Below, piece after piece: positions 26,830 to 37,295 of a stretch of DNA of 64,000 nt. Each line of letters starts with the position of its first letter. The stretch's first letter is position 1. Source of the stretch: Tateyamaria omphalii (lineage in GTDB: Bacteria; Pseudomonadota; Alphaproteobacteria; Rhodobacterales; Rhodobacteraceae); the NCBI RefSeq assembly GCF_019802125.1, contig NZ_JAHVHT010000001.1:868001-932000 (forward strand). Reading direction: 5' to 3'. A model generated the notes under the pieces. It was not told the DNA's origin. It did not search any database and saw nothing but the letters and a program-made list of their open reading frames with translations. The position numbers were made by a program, and so were the translations under genes.

Positions 26830-28848
26830 ATGAGTGACCTTCGCAAGATCATCATCGACGGTAACGAGGTAGAGGTGGACGGGGCCATGACCCTGATCCA
26901 GGCCTGCGAGGAGGCGGGGATAGAGATCCCGCGCTTCTGTTATCACGAGCGTCTGTCGATCGCGGGCAACTGCCGGATGTGTCTTGTGGAAGTTGTGGGT
27001 GGCCCGCCGAAGCCTGCGGCCTCCTGTGCCATGCAGGTGCGCGATTTGCGCCCGGGTCCCGAGGGGCAGCCGCCGGTGGTCAAGACGAACTCGCCCATGG
27101 TCAAGAAGGCCCGCGAGGGCGTGATGGAGTTCCTGCTCATCAACCACCCGCTGGATTGCCCGATCTGTGACCAGGGTGGCGAGTGCGATCTGCAGGATCA
27201 GGCGATGGCCTATGGCGTGGATTTCAGCCGCTTCCGCGAACCGAAGCGCGCGGTCGATGATCTGGACCTTGGGCCGCTGGTCGAGACGCACATGACCCGC
27301 TGCATCTCCTGCACCCGCTGCGTGCGCTTCACGACCGAGGTCGCGGGTATTTCGCAGATGGGCCAGACAGGCCGTGGGGAGGATGCGGAGATTACCTCGT
27401 ACCTTGGCGAGACGCTTGATTCGAACCTGCAGGGCAACATCATTGATCTGTGCCCGGTGGGCGCGCTGGTCTCCAAACCCTACGCCTTTACCGCGCGGCC
27501 ATGGGAGCTGACCAAGACCGAGAGTGTCGACGTGATGGATGCGCTTGGCTCGTCCATCCGTGTCGACACCAAGGGCCGTGAGGTGATGCGCTTCCTGCCG
27601 CTTAACCATGACGGCACGAACGAGGAATGGATTTCGGACAAGACCCGTTTTGTCTGGGATGGCCTGCGCCGTCAGCGGCTGGACAAGCCCTATGTCCGTG
27701 ACAACGGCAAGCTGCGCCCTGCGTCCTGGGGCGAAGCGCTTGGAAAGGCGTCGGAGGCGATTAAGGGTGCGTCGTCGCTTGCGGGCCTTGTGGGTGATCT
27801 TGCGCCGGTTGAGGCTGCCTACGCTCTGAAAAAGCTGATCGAGGGGCAGGGCGGTATCGTCGAATGCCGTACCGATGGAGCGAAGCTGCCGTCCGGCAAC
27901 CGCGCGGCCTATGTCGGCACTGCTGCCATTGAGGATATCGACACGGCCGAGGCGATCATGCTGATCGGCACCAACCCGCGTCTGGAAGCGCCGGTGCTCA
28001 ATGCGCGTATTCGCAAGGCATGGGCCCGTGGCGCCAATGTCGGTGTGATTGGCGAGATGCCTGACCTGACGTACGAGGCGAACCATATCGGGACCGATGC
28101 GACCGTCATTGACGATCTACTGAAGCGTGATCACTCGGCTGTGCAGGAAAAGCCGTCGATCATCATCGTCGGCATGGGTGCGCTGACCCGTGGCGATGGC
28201 GACGCCATCCTTGCCGCCGCGCAGACCCTGGCGGAAAGCACGAAGTCAGAGCTGATGATCCTGCACACCGCCGCAGGTCGCGTCGGCGCCATGGATGTTG
28301 GCGCCACGAACGCCGATGCGATGGCCGCCATCGAAAAGGCTGATGTGATCTACAACCTCGGGGCCGATGAGATTGAGATCGGTGAGGGCGCGTTCGTCAT
28401 CTACCAAGGTAGCCATGGCGACCGTGGCGCGCATCGCGCGGATGTGATCTTGCCGGGTGCGGCCTATACCGAAGAGGGCGGTGTGTTCGTGAACACAGAA
28501 GGGCGCCCGCAACTGGCCCAACGCGCCAGCTTTGCGCCCGGTGAGGCCAAGGAGAACTGGGCCATTCTGCGCGCACTTTCGGGTGAGATGGACGCGGTGC
28601 TGCCCTATGACAGCCTCGCGGCGCTGCGCCAGAAGCTGGTCAAGGACCATCCGCATCTGGGCGACATTGATGTCGTGGCAGAGAATACAGGCGACGCACT
28701 TGAATTAGGTAAGGTCGAAGGCGGTGTGCTGACCTCGACCGTTAATGATTTCTATCTGACCAATCCAATTGCCCGCGCCAGCCAATTGATGGCGGAACTC
28801 AGCGCGAATGCAAAGGCACGCAAATCTCAAGCTATGGCAGCAGAATGA
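26830..28848 (+). CDS. nuoG: NADH-quinone oxidoreductase subunit G
   Basis: The 672-residue subunit carries the N1b 2Fe-2S cluster ([20 protein letters not shown], in parts Cys-x10-Cys-x2-Cys), the His/Cys-coordinated N5 cluster ([19 protein letters not shown]) and N4 ([17 protein letters not shown]). The C-terminal half is a molybdopterin-oxidoreductase-like domain that has lost the cofactor. Its length is typical of alphaproteobacteria. It wires electrons from NuoF/NuoE towards NuoI and NuoB. Confidence 0.96.
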   Translation: MSDLRKIIIDGNEVEVDGAMTLIQACEEAGIEIPRFCYHERLSIAGNCRMCLVEVVGGPPKPAASCAMQVRDLRPGPEGQPPVVKTNSPMVKKAREGVMEFLLINHPLDCPICDQGGECDLQDQAMAYGVDFSRFREPKRAVDDLDLGPLVETHMTRCISCTRCVRFTTEVAGISQMGQTGRGEDAEITSYLGETLDSNLQGNIIDLCPVGALVSKPYAFTARPWELTKTESVDVMDALGSSIRVDTKGREVMRFLPLNHDGTNEEWISDKTRFVWDGLRRQRLDKPYVRDNGKLRPASWGEALGKASEAIKGASSLAGLVGDLAPVEAAYALKKLIEGQGGIVECRTDGAKLPSGNRAAYVGTAAIEDIDTAEAIMLIGTNPRLEAPVLNARIRKAWARGANVGVIGEMPDLTYEANHIGTDATVIDDLLKRDHSAVQEKPSIIIVGMGALTRGDGDAILAAAQTLAESTKSELMILHTAAGRVGAMDVGATNADAMAAIEKADVIYNLGADEIEIGEGAFVIYQGSHGDRGAHRADVILPGAAYTEEGGVFVNTEGRPQLAQRASFAPGEAKENWAILRALSGEMDAVLPYDSLAALRQKLVKDHPHLGDIDVVAENTGDALELGKVEGGVLTSTVNDFYLTNPIARASQLMAELSANAKARKSQAMAAE

Positions 28849-29225
28849 TTGATAGCAAATGCATTAAAGCGCTGGCGCTAGGCGCGGTGCTCACTTTATC
28901 CGCTTGTGCATCACAGGTGATGGAAGGCTATGTTGGCAGGTCCATCACGGAGCCCATGCTGGACTACGGCCAACCGGCTGCGGTGTTTGATCTTCCGGAC
29001 GGTCGCCGGGCTTTTCAGTGGTCCATCAGTTCCTGGGGCTCGGTGCCGATTGTCAGCACCGATTCCCGTACATCCGATGGGATCCACGATTGGGCGGATG
29101 TGACACGAACGCGGACCATCCATATTCCGGTCGAAGAGACCTGCCTTTATACACTTTACGGTGTGCCGCGCGGCAACGACTGGATCGTTACGGGCTACCG
29201 GCAGCCGTCATTCGAGTGCGCATGA
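28845..29225 (+). CDS. Predicted lipoprotein after nuoG
   Basis: The 126-residue product has a signal sequence with lipobox ([19 protein letters not shown] near residue 20). The mature part, [31 protein letters not shown] (in parts), resembles small bacterial outer-membrane lipoproteins in which a G-x-P-x-x-V-x-x-L-x-D-G-R-x-x-Y/F-x-W pattern recurs. Its start overlaps the nuoG stop. Function unknown. Confidence 0.65.
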   Translation: MIDSKCIKALALGAVLTLSACASQVMEGYVGRSITEPMLDYGQPAAVFDLPDGRRAFQWSISSWGSVPIVSTDSRTSDGIHDWADVTRTRTIHIPVEETCLYTLYGVPRGNDWIVTGYRQPSFECA

Positions 29226-29602
29226 AGCTTGTCTGGACCATAGCAGCTCTGCCGCTTGCGGCCTGTGACCCCGTGCCAACGGCAGAGCAGTTCATTCCCG
29301 ACTATCGTGGGGTGGAAACACAGCTTTTGGCCGAGGATCTGGTGCAGTTCGACGTTGAAATGACCAACGCGATCACGACGCGGGATGTCGAGGACTATGC
29401 CGAATGCGCCGCCGCCGGATACACGTTGATCCGGGGCTGGGGATTTGCGCGTCATTTGCGCACAAATGTATACGAAGAGGCTGGTGTGTGGAAAGCAGAT
29501 GCTGTTTACACCATTTCGCCAGCCCTCCCGCGTGGAATCCGGACCATCGACGCCGAAGTCGTGGCCGCCGCCTGCGCGGAGAGGGGAATACCGACGGTGT
29601 GA
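29222..29602 (+). CDS. Predicted lipoprotein before nuoH
   Basis: The 126-residue product starts at the ATG that overlaps the previous stop and has a short signal with lipobox (WTIAALPLAAC, Cys near residue 16). The mature part has further Cys residues (YAECAAAGY, AAACAERG) and the segment YTLIRGWGFARHLRTN. Two consecutive lipoprotein genes therefore lie between nuoG and nuoH. I do not recognise the family. Confidence 0.65.
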   Translation: MKLVWTIAALPLAACDPVPTAEQFIPDYRGVETQLLAEDLVQFDVEMTNAITTRDVEDYAECAAAGYTLIRGWGFARHLRTNVYEEAGVWKADAVYTISPALPRGIRTIDAEVVAAACAERGIPTV

Positions 29603-29608
29603 GGACTG

Positions 29609-30646
29609 ATGGCTGATTTCTTTACCACTCCTGGCGGCATCGCCGTCCTAGTTCTGGCCCAGGTGCTGGCCGTCGTGGCGTTTGTCATGATCTCGCTCCT
29701 GTTCCTCGTCTACGGCGACCGCAAGATCTGGGCGGCTGTTCAGTTGCGCCGTGGTCCCAACGTGGTGGGCGCGTACGGCCTGCTTCAGACAGTTGCAGAT
29801 GCGCTGAAATACGTCGTGAAAGAGGTTGTCGTGCCTGCGGGCGCCGACAAGACCCTGTTCATGCTGGCGCCTATGACCAGCTTTGTGCTGGCGATGGTGG
29901 CCTGGGCCGTGATCCCGTTCAACGACGGCTGGGTGCTGTCGGATATCAACGTCGCAATCCTCTATGTCTTCGCCATTTCCTCGCTTGAAGTCTACGGCGT
30001 GATCATCGGCGGCTGGGCGTCTAACTCGAAGTATCCGTTCCTTGGGTCGCTGCGGTCGGCGGCACAGATGATTTCCTACGAGGTCAGCATCGGCCTGATC
30101 ATCATCGGTGTGATCCTGTCGACGGGATCGCTGAACTTCGGTGCCATCGTGAACGCGCAAGACACCGGTTACGGCTTCTTTGGTTGGTACTGGTTGCCGC
30201 ATCTGCCCATGGTGTTCCTGTTCTTTATCAGCGCCTTGGCCGAGACAAACCGCCCACCGTTCGACTTGCCAGAAGCGGAATCCGAACTCGTTGCGGGCTA
30301 TCAGGTCGAATACTCCTCGACCCCGTTCCTGCTGTTCATGGCGGGCGAATACATCGCCATCTTCCTGATGTGCGCGCTGATGAGCCTGCTGTTCTTCGGT
30401 GGCTGGCTGTCGCCCATTCCGGGTCTGCCTGACGGCGTGCTGTGGATGGTCGCGAAGATGGCGTTCTTCTTCTTCCTCTTTGCCATGGTGAAGGCGATCA
30501 CGCCCCGCTACCGCTATGACCAGCTGATGCGTCTGGGCTGGAAAGTGTTCCTGCCGTTCAGCCTCGTGTGGGTCGTGTTCGTGGCCTTTGCCGCCAAGTT
30601 CGACTGGTTCTGGGGCATCTATGCCCGCTGGGCCGTGGGAGGCTGA
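29609..30646 (+). CDS. nuoH: NADH-quinone oxidoreductase subunit H
   Basis: The 345-residue protein has eight hydrophobic segments and the signatures ERK-like [20 protein letters not shown] near residue 35 and [26 protein letters not shown] (in parts). NuoH forms the membrane side of the quinone chamber. The charged third loop is intact. It lies six bases after the preceding lipoprotein gene. Confidence 0.95.
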   Translation: MADFFTTPGGIAVLVLAQVLAVVAFVMISLLFLVYGDRKIWAAVQLRRGPNVVGAYGLLQTVADALKYVVKEVVVPAGADKTLFMLAPMTSFVLAMVAWAVIPFNDGWVLSDINVAILYVFAISSLEVYGVIIGGWASNSKYPFLGSLRSAAQMISYEVSIGLIIIGVILSTGSLNFGAIVNAQDTGYGFFGWYWLPHLPMVFLFFISALAETNRPPFDLPEAESELVAGYQVEYSSTPFLLFMAGEYIAIFLMCALMSLLFFGGWLSPIPGLPDGVLWMVAKMAFFFFLFAMVKAITPRYRYDQLMRLGWKVFLPFSLVWVVFVAFAAKFDWFWGIYARWAVGG

Positions 30647-30647
30647 T

Positions 30648-30842
30648 ATGGGACTGGCCACAGCCATCAACGAAGCGCCCGAGCGGCATTTGGACGACCT
30701 TATATCTTTCCTGTCGTCCGAGTTCGCCATCGGCACTCTGGACAGTGAAAAGACGTTTGAGCACGCCGATCAGGGCGAGGTCGTCTCGGCCCTGAAAGCC
30801 TGGGCGTATATGCACCTTAACGACGCAACACAGGGAGACTAG
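30648..30842 (+). CDS. 64-residue acidic soluble protein between nuoH and nuoI
   Basis: The ATG overlaps no other gene and follows the nuoH stop by one base. The product ([20 protein letters not shown] onward) is acidic, lacks a signal or membrane segment, and is predicted to be helical, ending HLNDATQGD. It has no motif I recognise. Tight spacing on both sides (1 and 2 bases) supports translation. It could be a small assembly or accessory factor. Confidence 0.55.
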   Translation: MGLATAINEAPERHLDDLISFLSSEFAIGTLDSEKTFEHADQGEVVSALKAWAYMHLNDATQGD

Positions 30843-30844
30843 CC

Positions 30845-31339
30845 ATGACGCAGATCGACTACGGCCGCGCCGCCAAATACTTCCTGCTGCAGGATTTCTG
30901 GCAAGGCATGAAGCTGGGGCTGAAATATTTCTTTGCCCCCAAGGCCACGGTGAACTACCCGCATGAAAAGGGGCCTTTGTCCCCGCGTTTCCGGGGCGAG
31001 CACGCCCTGCGCCGCTATCCCAACGGGGAAGAGCGTTGCATTGCCTGCAAGCTGTGCGAGGCGATCTGCCCCGCGCAGGCCATCACAATCGACGCGGAAC
31101 CCCGCGAGGATGGCAGCCGCCGCACCACCCGCTATGACATCGACATGACCAAGTGCATCTATTGCGGTTTCTGTCAGGAAGCCTGCCCGGTGGATGCCAT
31201 TGTCGAGGGGCCGAATTTCGAATTCGCGACCGAGACGCGGGAAGAGCTGTTCTACGACAAGGAAAAGTTGCTTGAGAACGGCGAGCGGTGGGAAGCGGAG
31301 ATTGCGCGCAACCTGGAACTGGATGCGCCCTACCGATGA
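30845..31339 (+). CDS. nuoI: NADH-quinone oxidoreductase subunit I
   Basis: The 164-residue ferredoxin-like subunit has two complete CxxCxxCxxxCP motifs ([12 protein letters not shown] and [12 protein letters not shown]) for 4Fe-4S clusters N6a and N6b. An N-terminal amphipathic region ([19 protein letters not shown]) lies on the membrane. It passes electrons from NuoG to NuoB. Its stop overlaps the start of the first carboxymuconolactone decarboxylase-like gene. Confidence 0.96.
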   Translation: MTQIDYGRAAKYFLLQDFWQGMKLGLKYFFAPKATVNYPHEKGPLSPRFRGEHALRRYPNGEERCIACKLCEAICPAQAITIDAEPREDGSRRTTRYDIDMTKCIYCGFCQEACPVDAIVEGPNFEFATETREELFYDKEKLLENGERWEAEIARNLELDAPYR

Positions 31340-31719
31340 GCCTCCATACCGCATATGAGCGCGGCAAGGCGCTGTCGGAGCAGGTGAACCCGGGCATGGA
31401 AGATGCCCTGGCCGCCCGCTATGATGCGCTGGTGCCGGGCTTGTCGCGCATGGTCGTGGAGGTGCCCTATGGCACGTTCTACAGCCGTGGTGTGGTGGAC
31501 GAGAAGACGCGGCTGCTGGCTACTATTGCAGCTTTGGCGGCGATGGGCGGGCAGACGCGGCCGCAGCTCAAAGTCAACATCACCAGTGCCCGCGCCGTCG
31601 GTGCTAGCCGTGAGGAAGTGTGCGAGATCATTTACCAGATGACCCTCTACGGTGGCTTCCCGGCCATGATCAACGCGATGAATGCAGCCATCGAGGTGTT
31701 TGAGGCCGAAGATGAGTGA
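31336..31719 (+). CDS. Carboxymuconolactone decarboxylase-family protein 1 in the nuoI-nuoJ gap
   Basis: The 127-residue all-helical protein matches the CMD/AhpD family: [43 protein letters not shown], and [24 protein letters not shown] (in parts). The CxxC pair of AhpD peroxidases is absent; only one Cys occurs in that helix, so peroxidase activity is unlikely. Members include gamma-carboxymuconolactone decarboxylase and many proteins of unknown role. The start overlaps the nuoI stop and the end overlaps the next start. Confidence 0.8.
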   Translation: MSLHTAYERGKALSEQVNPGMEDALAARYDALVPGLSRMVVEVPYGTFYSRGVVDEKTRLLATIAALAAMGGQTRPQLKVNITSARAVGASREEVCEIIYQMTLYGGFPAMINAMNAAIEVFEAEDE

Positions 31720-32131
31720 CGAAAAGAACCCCTTTGCCGCGATGCTGGCCCAGATGCAGGAGATGACGAAGGCATTTCCGCAGATGGCGGCGTTTGACCC
31801 GTCAAAGGGGTTTGATCCCAAGATGTTCGAGGCGCTTTGGCCGACCATGCCAAAGGACCTGATGGAGACATGGTTCGGCAATACGTTCAATGAGAACGGG
31901 CTGGATGCGAAGACACGTCTGCTGATCACGCTTGCGGGTCTGACCATGCAGGGCGCGCAGGCCGATACCGCCATCCGCCAGACCGTGCGCCATGCGCGCG
32001 AAGCGGGCGCAACCGACCAACAGATTTCCGAGACTTTGGGCATGATGGCGATGTTCGCCGGGGTGCCCGCCATGACCCGCGCCATGGGATTGGCGCAGGA
32101 GGTCATGGGTGACGACGAGGACGAGACATGA
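31712..32131 (+). CDS. Carboxymuconolactone decarboxylase-family protein 2 in the nuoI-nuoJ gap
   Basis: The 139-residue protein shares the CMD core with its neighbour ([41 protein letters not shown]) but has an N-terminal extension with a Met/Phe-rich stretch ([19 protein letters not shown]) and no Cys in the core. The start lies eight bases inside the preceding gene, and the stop overlaps nuoJ as ATGA. CMD proteins form oligomers, so the pair may form a hetero-oligomer. Function unknown. Confidence 0.78.
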   Translation: MSDEKNPFAAMLAQMQEMTKAFPQMAAFDPSKGFDPKMFEALWPTMPKDLMETWFGNTFNENGLDAKTRLLITLAGLTMQGAQADTAIRQTVRHAREAGATDQQISETLGMMAMFAGVPAMTRAMGLAQEVMGDDEDET

Positions 32132-32730
32132 CTGTATTTGCCTTCTACCTGTTTGCGGTCAGCGTGATCGCCGGGGGCCTGTTCACGGTGATCAGCCGCA
32201 ACCCCGTGCACTCGGTCCTGTGGCTGATCCTGGCCTTCCTGAGTGCGGCGGGTCTGTTCGTGCTCTTGGGGGCCGAGTTCGTGGCGATGCTTCTGATTAT
32301 CGTCTACGTGGGCGCGGTCGCGGTGCTGTTCTTGTTCGTGGTGATGATGCTGGACGTGGATTTTGCCGAACTGAAGGCGGAGATGGCGAAATATATGCCA
32401 CTCGCGCTGCTGATCGGCGTCGTGATCCTGATGCAGTTCGTGATGGCCTTTGGCGCGTGGGAATCGAACGCTGCCGCCGAAGGGTTGCGGGCGCAGGTGA
32501 CCCCCGTGGATCGGCACAATACCGAAGCGCTCGGCATGATCCTCTATGACCAGTATTTCCTGCTGTTCCAGCTCTCGGGCCTGATCCTGTTGGTTGCCAT
32601 GGTCGGTGCCATCGTGCTGACCCTGCGCCACCGGTCGGATGTGAAGCGTCAGGATGTGGTCGCCCAGATGATGCGCGACCCGGCCACGGCGATGGAGCTG
32701 AAGGACGTCAAACCGGGGCAGGGGCTCTGA
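32128..32730 (+). CDS. nuoJ: NADH-quinone oxidoreductase subunit J
   Basis: The 200-residue membrane protein has five hydrophobic segments. The conserved third one contains [21 protein letters not shown], in which the pi-bulge helix [11 protein letters not shown] is typical of NuoJ (ND6). It participates in the coupling of quinone reduction to proton pumping. It overlaps the preceding gene by four bases. Confidence 0.94.
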   Translation: MTVFAFYLFAVSVIAGGLFTVISRNPVHSVLWLILAFLSAAGLFVLLGAEFVAMLLIIVYVGAVAVLFLFVVMMLDVDFAELKAEMAKYMPLALLIGVVILMQFVMAFGAWESNAAAEGLRAQVTPVDRHNTEALGMILYDQYFLLFQLSGLILLVAMVGAIVLTLRHRSDVKRQDVVAQMMRDPATAMELKDVKPGQGL

Positions 32731-32733
32731 TCC

Positions 32734-33204
32734 TTGAATACACGGTGCGCATATCTGGCAGCGTTCGTCGCGATGCTTGGCGGTGAGGCTGTGGCCCTGT
32801 CGTTGACTGATTGTGACCGCACCACGCACATCTCGCACGGCGGCGAAGCAGATCATGTCGATCTGGGCGAGGGCCGCGTGATGTGGCGCGACTGGTGGAG
32901 CCAGGAGGGGACTGCGACCTCGTTCACCCTTGTGGATTGCGCGCCGGGCGCCGCTCTGACCTTCCGAACGCAGGAAGAGAACATGGGCAACCGCCTGCCC
33001 TTCGACCGGACCGACAAGGCGTTGGCCATTCTTAAGCGCCACGAAAGTGGCGCGCGAGCCTTTGCCACATTCGACCGCATAGCCGCCGACCTAGACGGCG
33101 TCGCGCGGGATATCGAGATCACCACACTGGATGCAGAGCCTTGCGCCTGCGCCGCACTCTACCCCGAGGCTCGGGGGGAGAAGACAGAATTCATGCTGGG
33201 CTGA
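32734..33204 (+). CDS. Secreted protein between nuoJ and nuoK, TTG start
   Basis: The 156-residue frame starts at TTG three bases after nuoJ and encodes a signal peptide (RCAYLAAFVAMLGGEAVALS). The mature part has Cys residues (LTDCDRTTH, LVDCAPGA, EPCACAAL) that could make disulfides in the periplasm. An ATG 12 codons later would destroy the signal sequence, so TTG is preferred. I do not recognise the family. It is another periplasmic candidate within the nuo cluster. Confidence 0.55.
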   Translation: MNTRCAYLAAFVAMLGGEAVALSLTDCDRTTHISHGGEADHVDLGEGRVMWRDWWSQEGTATSFTLVDCAPGAALTFRTQEENMGNRLPFDRTDKALAILKRHESGARAFATFDRIAADLDGVARDIEITTLDAEPCACAALYPEARGEKTEFMLG

Positions 33205-33250
33205 GGCCCCGTAACAGACGACAAGCGGGGACACGCCCCGGAGGGACGAC

Positions 33251-33556
33251 ATGATAGGACTTGAACACTACCTGACGGTCGCGGCGACGCTGTTCGTCAT
33301 CGGCATTTTCGGGCTTTTCCTGAACCGCAAGAACGTGATCATCCTGCTGATGAGCATCGAATTGATGCTGCTTGCAGTGAATATCAATCTGGTTGCGTTC
33401 TCCAGCTTCCTGGACGACCTCGTGGGGCAGGTGTTCACCCTCTTCGTATTGACCGTTGCGGCCGCCGAGGCCGCCATTGGTCTGGCCATCTTGGTCTGTT
33501 TCTTCCGCAACCGCGGCACCATCGCGGTTGAAGACGTCAACGTGATGAAGGGCTGA
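33251..33556 (+). CDS. nuoK: NADH-quinone oxidoreductase subunit K
   Basis: The 101-residue protein has three membrane helices and the conserved Glu residues within them ([27 protein letters not shown]) that take part in proton transfer. Length and motifs are standard. The ATG follows GGAGGGACGAC. A microprotein gene lies four bases downstream. Confidence 0.95.
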   Translation: MIGLEHYLTVAATLFVIGIFGLFLNRKNVIILLMSIELMLLAVNINLVAFSSFLDDLVGQVFTLFVLTVAAAEAAIGLAILVCFFRNRGTIAVEDVNVMKG

Positions 33557-33560
33557 TCGG

Positions 33561-33671
33561 ATGAGCCTTGCAATGTGGATCGCGATCATAGTGGCCGGCG
33601 TCGGTGGTTCGGCCGCTGTGCTGTATTTCGCGTGGCCTGATGTCGCCGCCAAAAAAGAAAATAAGGGTTAG
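33561..33671 (+). CDS. 36-residue single-pass membrane microprotein between nuoK and nuoL
   Basis: The ATG lies four bases after the nuoK stop, and the TAG six bases before nuoL. The product MSLAMWIAIIVAGVGGSAAV continues LYFAWPDVAAKKENKG, with one membrane helix of about 20 residues and a short charged C-terminal tail. Codon use matches its neighbours, and the spacing is what one expects of a translated operon gene. I do not recognise it. Many complex I enzymes have short single-helix accessory subunits, so that is one option. Confidence 0.55.
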   Translation: MSLAMWIAIIVAGVGGSAAVLYFAWPDVAAKKENKG

Positions 33672-33677
33672 CGCACA

Positions 33678-35744
33678 ATGGAAACCATCATCCTATTTGC
33701 CCCGCTTGTCGGCGCGCTGCTCTGCGGCTTTGGCTGGCGTGTCTTTGGTGAGGTCGCGGCCTGCTGGATCGCCACGGGTCTGCTGTTCCTGAGTGCCATC
33801 CTGTCGTGGATCGTGTTCATCACGTTTGACGGCACGACCGAACAGATCCAGATCCTGCGCTTTATCGAAAGCGGCTCGCTCAGCACCGATTGGTCCATCC
33901 GTCTGGACCGGCTGACGGCGATCATGCTGATTGTAATCACTACGGTGTCGAGCCTCGTCCACCTGTACAGCTTTGGATACATGGACCACGATCCGCAATG
34001 GAAAGAGGGCGAAAGCTACAAGCCGCGCTTCTTTGCATACCTGTCGTTTTTCACATTCGCGATGTTGATGCTGGTGACGGCAGACAACCTTGTGCAGATG
34101 TTCTTTGGCTGGGAAGGCGTGGGCGTCGCATCCTACCTGCTGATCGGGTTCTACTACCGCAAACCGTCGGCCAATGCGGCCGCCATCAAGGCGTTTGTGG
34201 TCAACCGCGTGGGTGATTTCGGCTTTGCGCTCGGCATCTTCGCGCTGTTTTTCCTTACCGACTCGATCAAGTTCGACGATGTGTTTGCTGCCGCACCTGA
34301 GCTGGCGCAGACGCAATTGACCTTCCTGTGGAGCGAGTGGAACGCGGCCAACCTTGTGGCCTTCCTGCTGTTCATCGGCGCAATGGGGAAATCGGCGCAG
34401 TTGATCCTGCACACCTGGTTGCCCGACGCGATGGAAGGCCCGACCCCTGTGTCGGCGCTGATCCACGCCGCGACTATGGTGACGGCGGGTGTGTTCCTGG
34501 TCTGCCGCATGTCCCCGCTGATGGAATTCGCGCCCGAGGCGATGGCGTTTGTCACCGTGCTGGGGGCCCTGACTGCCTTTTTCGCCGCGACCGTTGGTCT
34601 GGTCCAGACCGACATCAAGCGCGTGATTGCGTATTCGACCTGCTCGCAACTGGGCTACATGTTCGTGGCTGCTGGCGTTGGTGTCTATTCCGTTGCCATG
34701 TTCCACCTGTTCACGCACGCCTTCTTCAAGGCGATGCTGTTTCTTGGCGCGGGCTCGGTCATCCACGCGATGCACCATGAGCAGGACATGATGAACTACG
34801 GCGGTCTGCGGAAAAAGATCCCCTACACGTTCTGGGCCATGATGATCGGCACGCTTGCCATCACTGGCGTGGGCATTCCGCTGACCGGCTGGATCGGTTT
34901 TGCCGGGTTCGCCTCGAAGGACGCGGTGATCGAAAGCGCCTATGTCGGGTCCACCTTTGCCTTCTGGGCGCTGGTCATCGCGGCGCTGTTCACATCGTTC
35001 TATTCCTGGCGCCTGATGTTCCTGACTTTCTACGGTGAGGCGCGTGGCGACAAGCACACGCATGAGCACGCGCATGAAAGCCCGATGGTCATGCTGATCC
35101 CGCTGGGTGTGTTGAGCTTGGGTGCGATGTTTGCCGGGGCGATCTGGTATTCGTCCTTCTTTGGCAAGCCGAACGAGGTCATCAAATTCTTTGGCGGCCA
35201 CTACGAGGCGCCTTCGGAAGAGATCAAGGATGCCGTTGCCGAACGCAGCCCGAAAGCGTCTGAGTTGAAGTATGTGATGGAGGACGGACCGGGCGAGGCC
35301 GGGATTTACATCGCGCCCGAGAACACGGTCCTGCACGAAGCGCATTACGTGCCGACCTGGGTCAAGCTGTCCCCCTTCGTGGCGATGCTGATCGGGTTCC
35401 TCGTGGCCTTCTGGTTCTATATCAAGAATCCGGCATTGCCTGGCCGCTTGGCCGAGAATCAGCGCCCGCTCTACCTGTTCCTCAAGAACAAGTGGTACTT
35501 TGACGAGCTTTATGACTTCATCTTTGTCCAGCCTGCCATGTGGCTGGGCAAGAAGCTGTGGAAGCGCGGTGATGGGGATGTCATTGACGGGACCATTAAC
35601 GGCGTATCGATGGGCTTTGTGCCCTTCATCACGCGCCTCGCGGGCCGTGCACAGTCCGGCTACATCTTTACCTATGCCTTCGCCATGGTGATCGGGATTG
35701 CCGTCCTCATCACCTGGATGACGCTCAGCGGAGGAGCGAACTGA
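33678..35744 (+). CDS. nuoL: NADH-quinone oxidoreductase subunit L
   Basis: The 688-residue antiporter-like subunit has about 16 membrane helices and the signatures [30 protein letters not shown] and [16 protein letters not shown]. The long lateral helix at the C-terminus is present. The extra length relative to E. coli (613) comes mainly from a hydrophilic insert rich in His and Glu after residue 455 (HTHEHAHES) and the following loop. It is the distal proton pump of complex I. Confidence 0.95.
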   Translation: METIILFAPLVGALLCGFGWRVFGEVAACWIATGLLFLSAILSWIVFITFDGTTEQIQILRFIESGSLSTDWSIRLDRLTAIMLIVITTVSSLVHLYSFGYMDHDPQWKEGESYKPRFFAYLSFFTFAMLMLVTADNLVQMFFGWEGVGVASYLLIGFYYRKPSANAAAIKAFVVNRVGDFGFALGIFALFFLTDSIKFDDVFAAAPELAQTQLTFLWSEWNAANLVAFLLFIGAMGKSAQLILHTWLPDAMEGPTPVSALIHAATMVTAGVFLVCRMSPLMEFAPEAMAFVTVLGALTAFFAATVGLVQTDIKRVIAYSTCSQLGYMFVAAGVGVYSVAMFHLFTHAFFKAMLFLGAGSVIHAMHHEQDMMNYGGLRKKIPYTFWAMMIGTLAITGVGIPLTGWIGFAGFASKDAVIESAYVGSTFAFWALVIAALFTSFYSWRLMFLTFYGEARGDKHTHEHAHESPMVMLIPLGVLSLGAMFAGAIWYSSFFGKPNEVIKFFGGHYEAPSEEIKDAVAERSPKASELKYVMEDGPGEAGIYIAPENTVLHEAHYVPTWVKLSPFVAMLIGFLVAFWFYIKNPALPGRLAENQRPLYLFLKNKWYFDELYDFIFVQPAMWLGKKLWKRGDGDVIDGTINGVSMGFVPFITRLAGRAQSGYIFTYAFAMVIGIAVLITWMTLSGGAN

Positions 35745-37291
35745 TGGACAATATCCTTTCCATCACCACTTTCATGCCCGCGCTGGCGGCCCTGATCTTG
35801 GCCGTGTTCCTGCGGGGCGAGGATGAGGCGGCGCAGCGCAATGCCAAGTGGGTGGCGATGGCCACCACGGTGATCACCTTCATCGCGTCGCTGTTTATTC
35901 TGTTCGAGTTCGACCGCAACGACACCGGCTTCCAGTTTGTGGAAGAGGGCGAGTGGATCATGGGCCTGACCTACAAGATGGGGGTCGATGGGATCTCCAT
36001 TCTGTTCGTGATGCTGACAACCTTCATGATGCCGCTGGTTATCGCGGCCTCGTGGTCGGTGACGGACCGGGTCAAGGAGTACATGATCGCCTTCTTGCTT
36101 CTGGAAACGCTCATGCTGGGCGTGTTCATGGCGCTGGACCTGGTCCTGTTCTATCTGTTCTTCGAGGCCGGTCTGATCCCGATGTTCCTGATCATTGGTA
36201 TCTGGGGCGGGGCGAACCGCATCTATGCGAGCTTCAAGTTCTTCCTCTACACCTTCCTCGGTTCTGTGCTGATGCTGGTGGCGATGGTTGCGATGTATGC
36301 GGATGCGGGCACCACGGATATTGAAGCGCTCTTGAACCACCAGTTCGGGAACGAGACGTTCAGCTTGCTGGGTATTCAGATCGTGGGCGGGATGCAGACG
36401 ATCCTGTTCCTGGCGTTCTTCGCCAGCTTCGCCGTCAAGATGCCGATGTGGCCGGTCCACACCTGGTTGCCCGATGCCCACGTACAGGCGCCGACCGCAG
36501 GGTCGGTCGTGCTGGCGGCAATCCTTCTGAAGCTCGGTGGTTACGGGTTTATCCGTTTCTCCTTCTCCATGTTCCCGGTTGGATCCGAGGTGATGGCGCC
36601 GCTGGTTTTGTGGATGTCAGCGATTGCCATCGTCTACACGTCGCTCGTGGCGCTCGTGCAGGACGATATGAAGAAGCTGATTGCCTATTCATCAGTCGCC
36701 CACATGGGCTTTGTGACTATGGGTATCTTTTCGGCCAATCAGCAGGGGCTGGATGGCGCGATCTTCCAGATGCTGAGCCACGGCTTCATCTCTGGCGCGC
36801 TCTTCCTGTGTGTGGGCGTTATCTATGACCGGATGCACACGCGCGAGATCGATGCCTATGGCGGTCTTGTGAACAGGATGCCAGCCTATGCACTGATCTT
36901 CATGCTGTTCACCATGGCGAATGTGGGTCTGCCCGGCACCTCCGGTTTCGTGGGTGAATTCCTGACGCTGATGGCGGTGTTCCAGGTCAACACCTGGGTG
37001 GCCGCGGTTGCGACAACCGGTGTGATCTTCTCTGCGGCCTATGCGCTGTGGCTCTACCGCCGGGTGGTGATGGGCGACCTGATCAAGGAAAGCCTGAAGT
37101 CGATCACCGACATGACAGGCCGGGAAAAGGCGATCTTTGCCCCGCTGGTGGTGATGACGCTGCTGCTTGGTGTCTACCCGGCGCTGATCCTCGACATCAT
37201 CGGGCCGTCGGTGGCCGCCCTTGTGACACAATACGATACGGCGCTCGCCGCGGCTGAGGCTGCGACGCAAGTCGCGTCGAATGGGAACTGA
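35744..37291 (+). CDS. nuoM: NADH-quinone oxidoreductase subunit M
   Basis: The 515-residue antiporter-like subunit has about 14 membrane helices and the motifs [22 protein letters not shown] (in parts F-F-E-A-G-L-I-P), [19 protein letters not shown] and [15 protein letters not shown]. The conserved Glu and Lys of the proton channel are in place. The start overlaps the nuoL stop by one base. Confidence 0.95.
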   Translation: MDNILSITTFMPALAALILAVFLRGEDEAAQRNAKWVAMATTVITFIASLFILFEFDRNDTGFQFVEEGEWIMGLTYKMGVDGISILFVMLTTFMMPLVIAASWSVTDRVKEYMIAFLLLETLMLGVFMALDLVLFYLFFEAGLIPMFLIIGIWGGANRIYASFKFFLYTFLGSVLMLVAMVAMYADAGTTDIEALLNHQFGNETFSLLGIQIVGGMQTILFLAFFASFAVKMPMWPVHTWLPDAHVQAPTAGSVVLAAILLKLGGYGFIRFSFSMFPVGSEVMAPLVLWMSAIAIVYTSLVALVQDDMKKLIAYSSVAHMGFVTMGIFSANQQGLDGAIFQMLSHGFISGALFLCVGVIYDRMHTREIDAYGGLVNRMPAYALIFMLFTMANVGLPGTSGFVGEFLTLMAVFQVNTWVAAVATTGVIFSAAYALWLYRRVVMGDLIKESLKSITDMTGREKAIFAPLVVMTLLLGVYPALILDIIGPSVAALVTQYDTALAAAEAATQVASNGN

Positions 37292-37295
37292 GAAC

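Noticed and set aside
29648-30736. 362-residue minus-strand frame antisense to nuoH
   Set aside because: It is His/Gln/Arg-rich, a typical shadow of a high-GC membrane-protein gene, and nuoH is certain.
31336-32131. CMD-family pair considered as AhpD-type peroxidases
   Set aside because: The CxxC and upstream Glu pattern needed for AhpD activity is not present in either protein.
33693-35345. 550-residue minus-strand frame antisense to nuoL
   Set aside because: Composition is extreme in Arg, Gln and His with no domain; nuoL is well supported on the plus strand.
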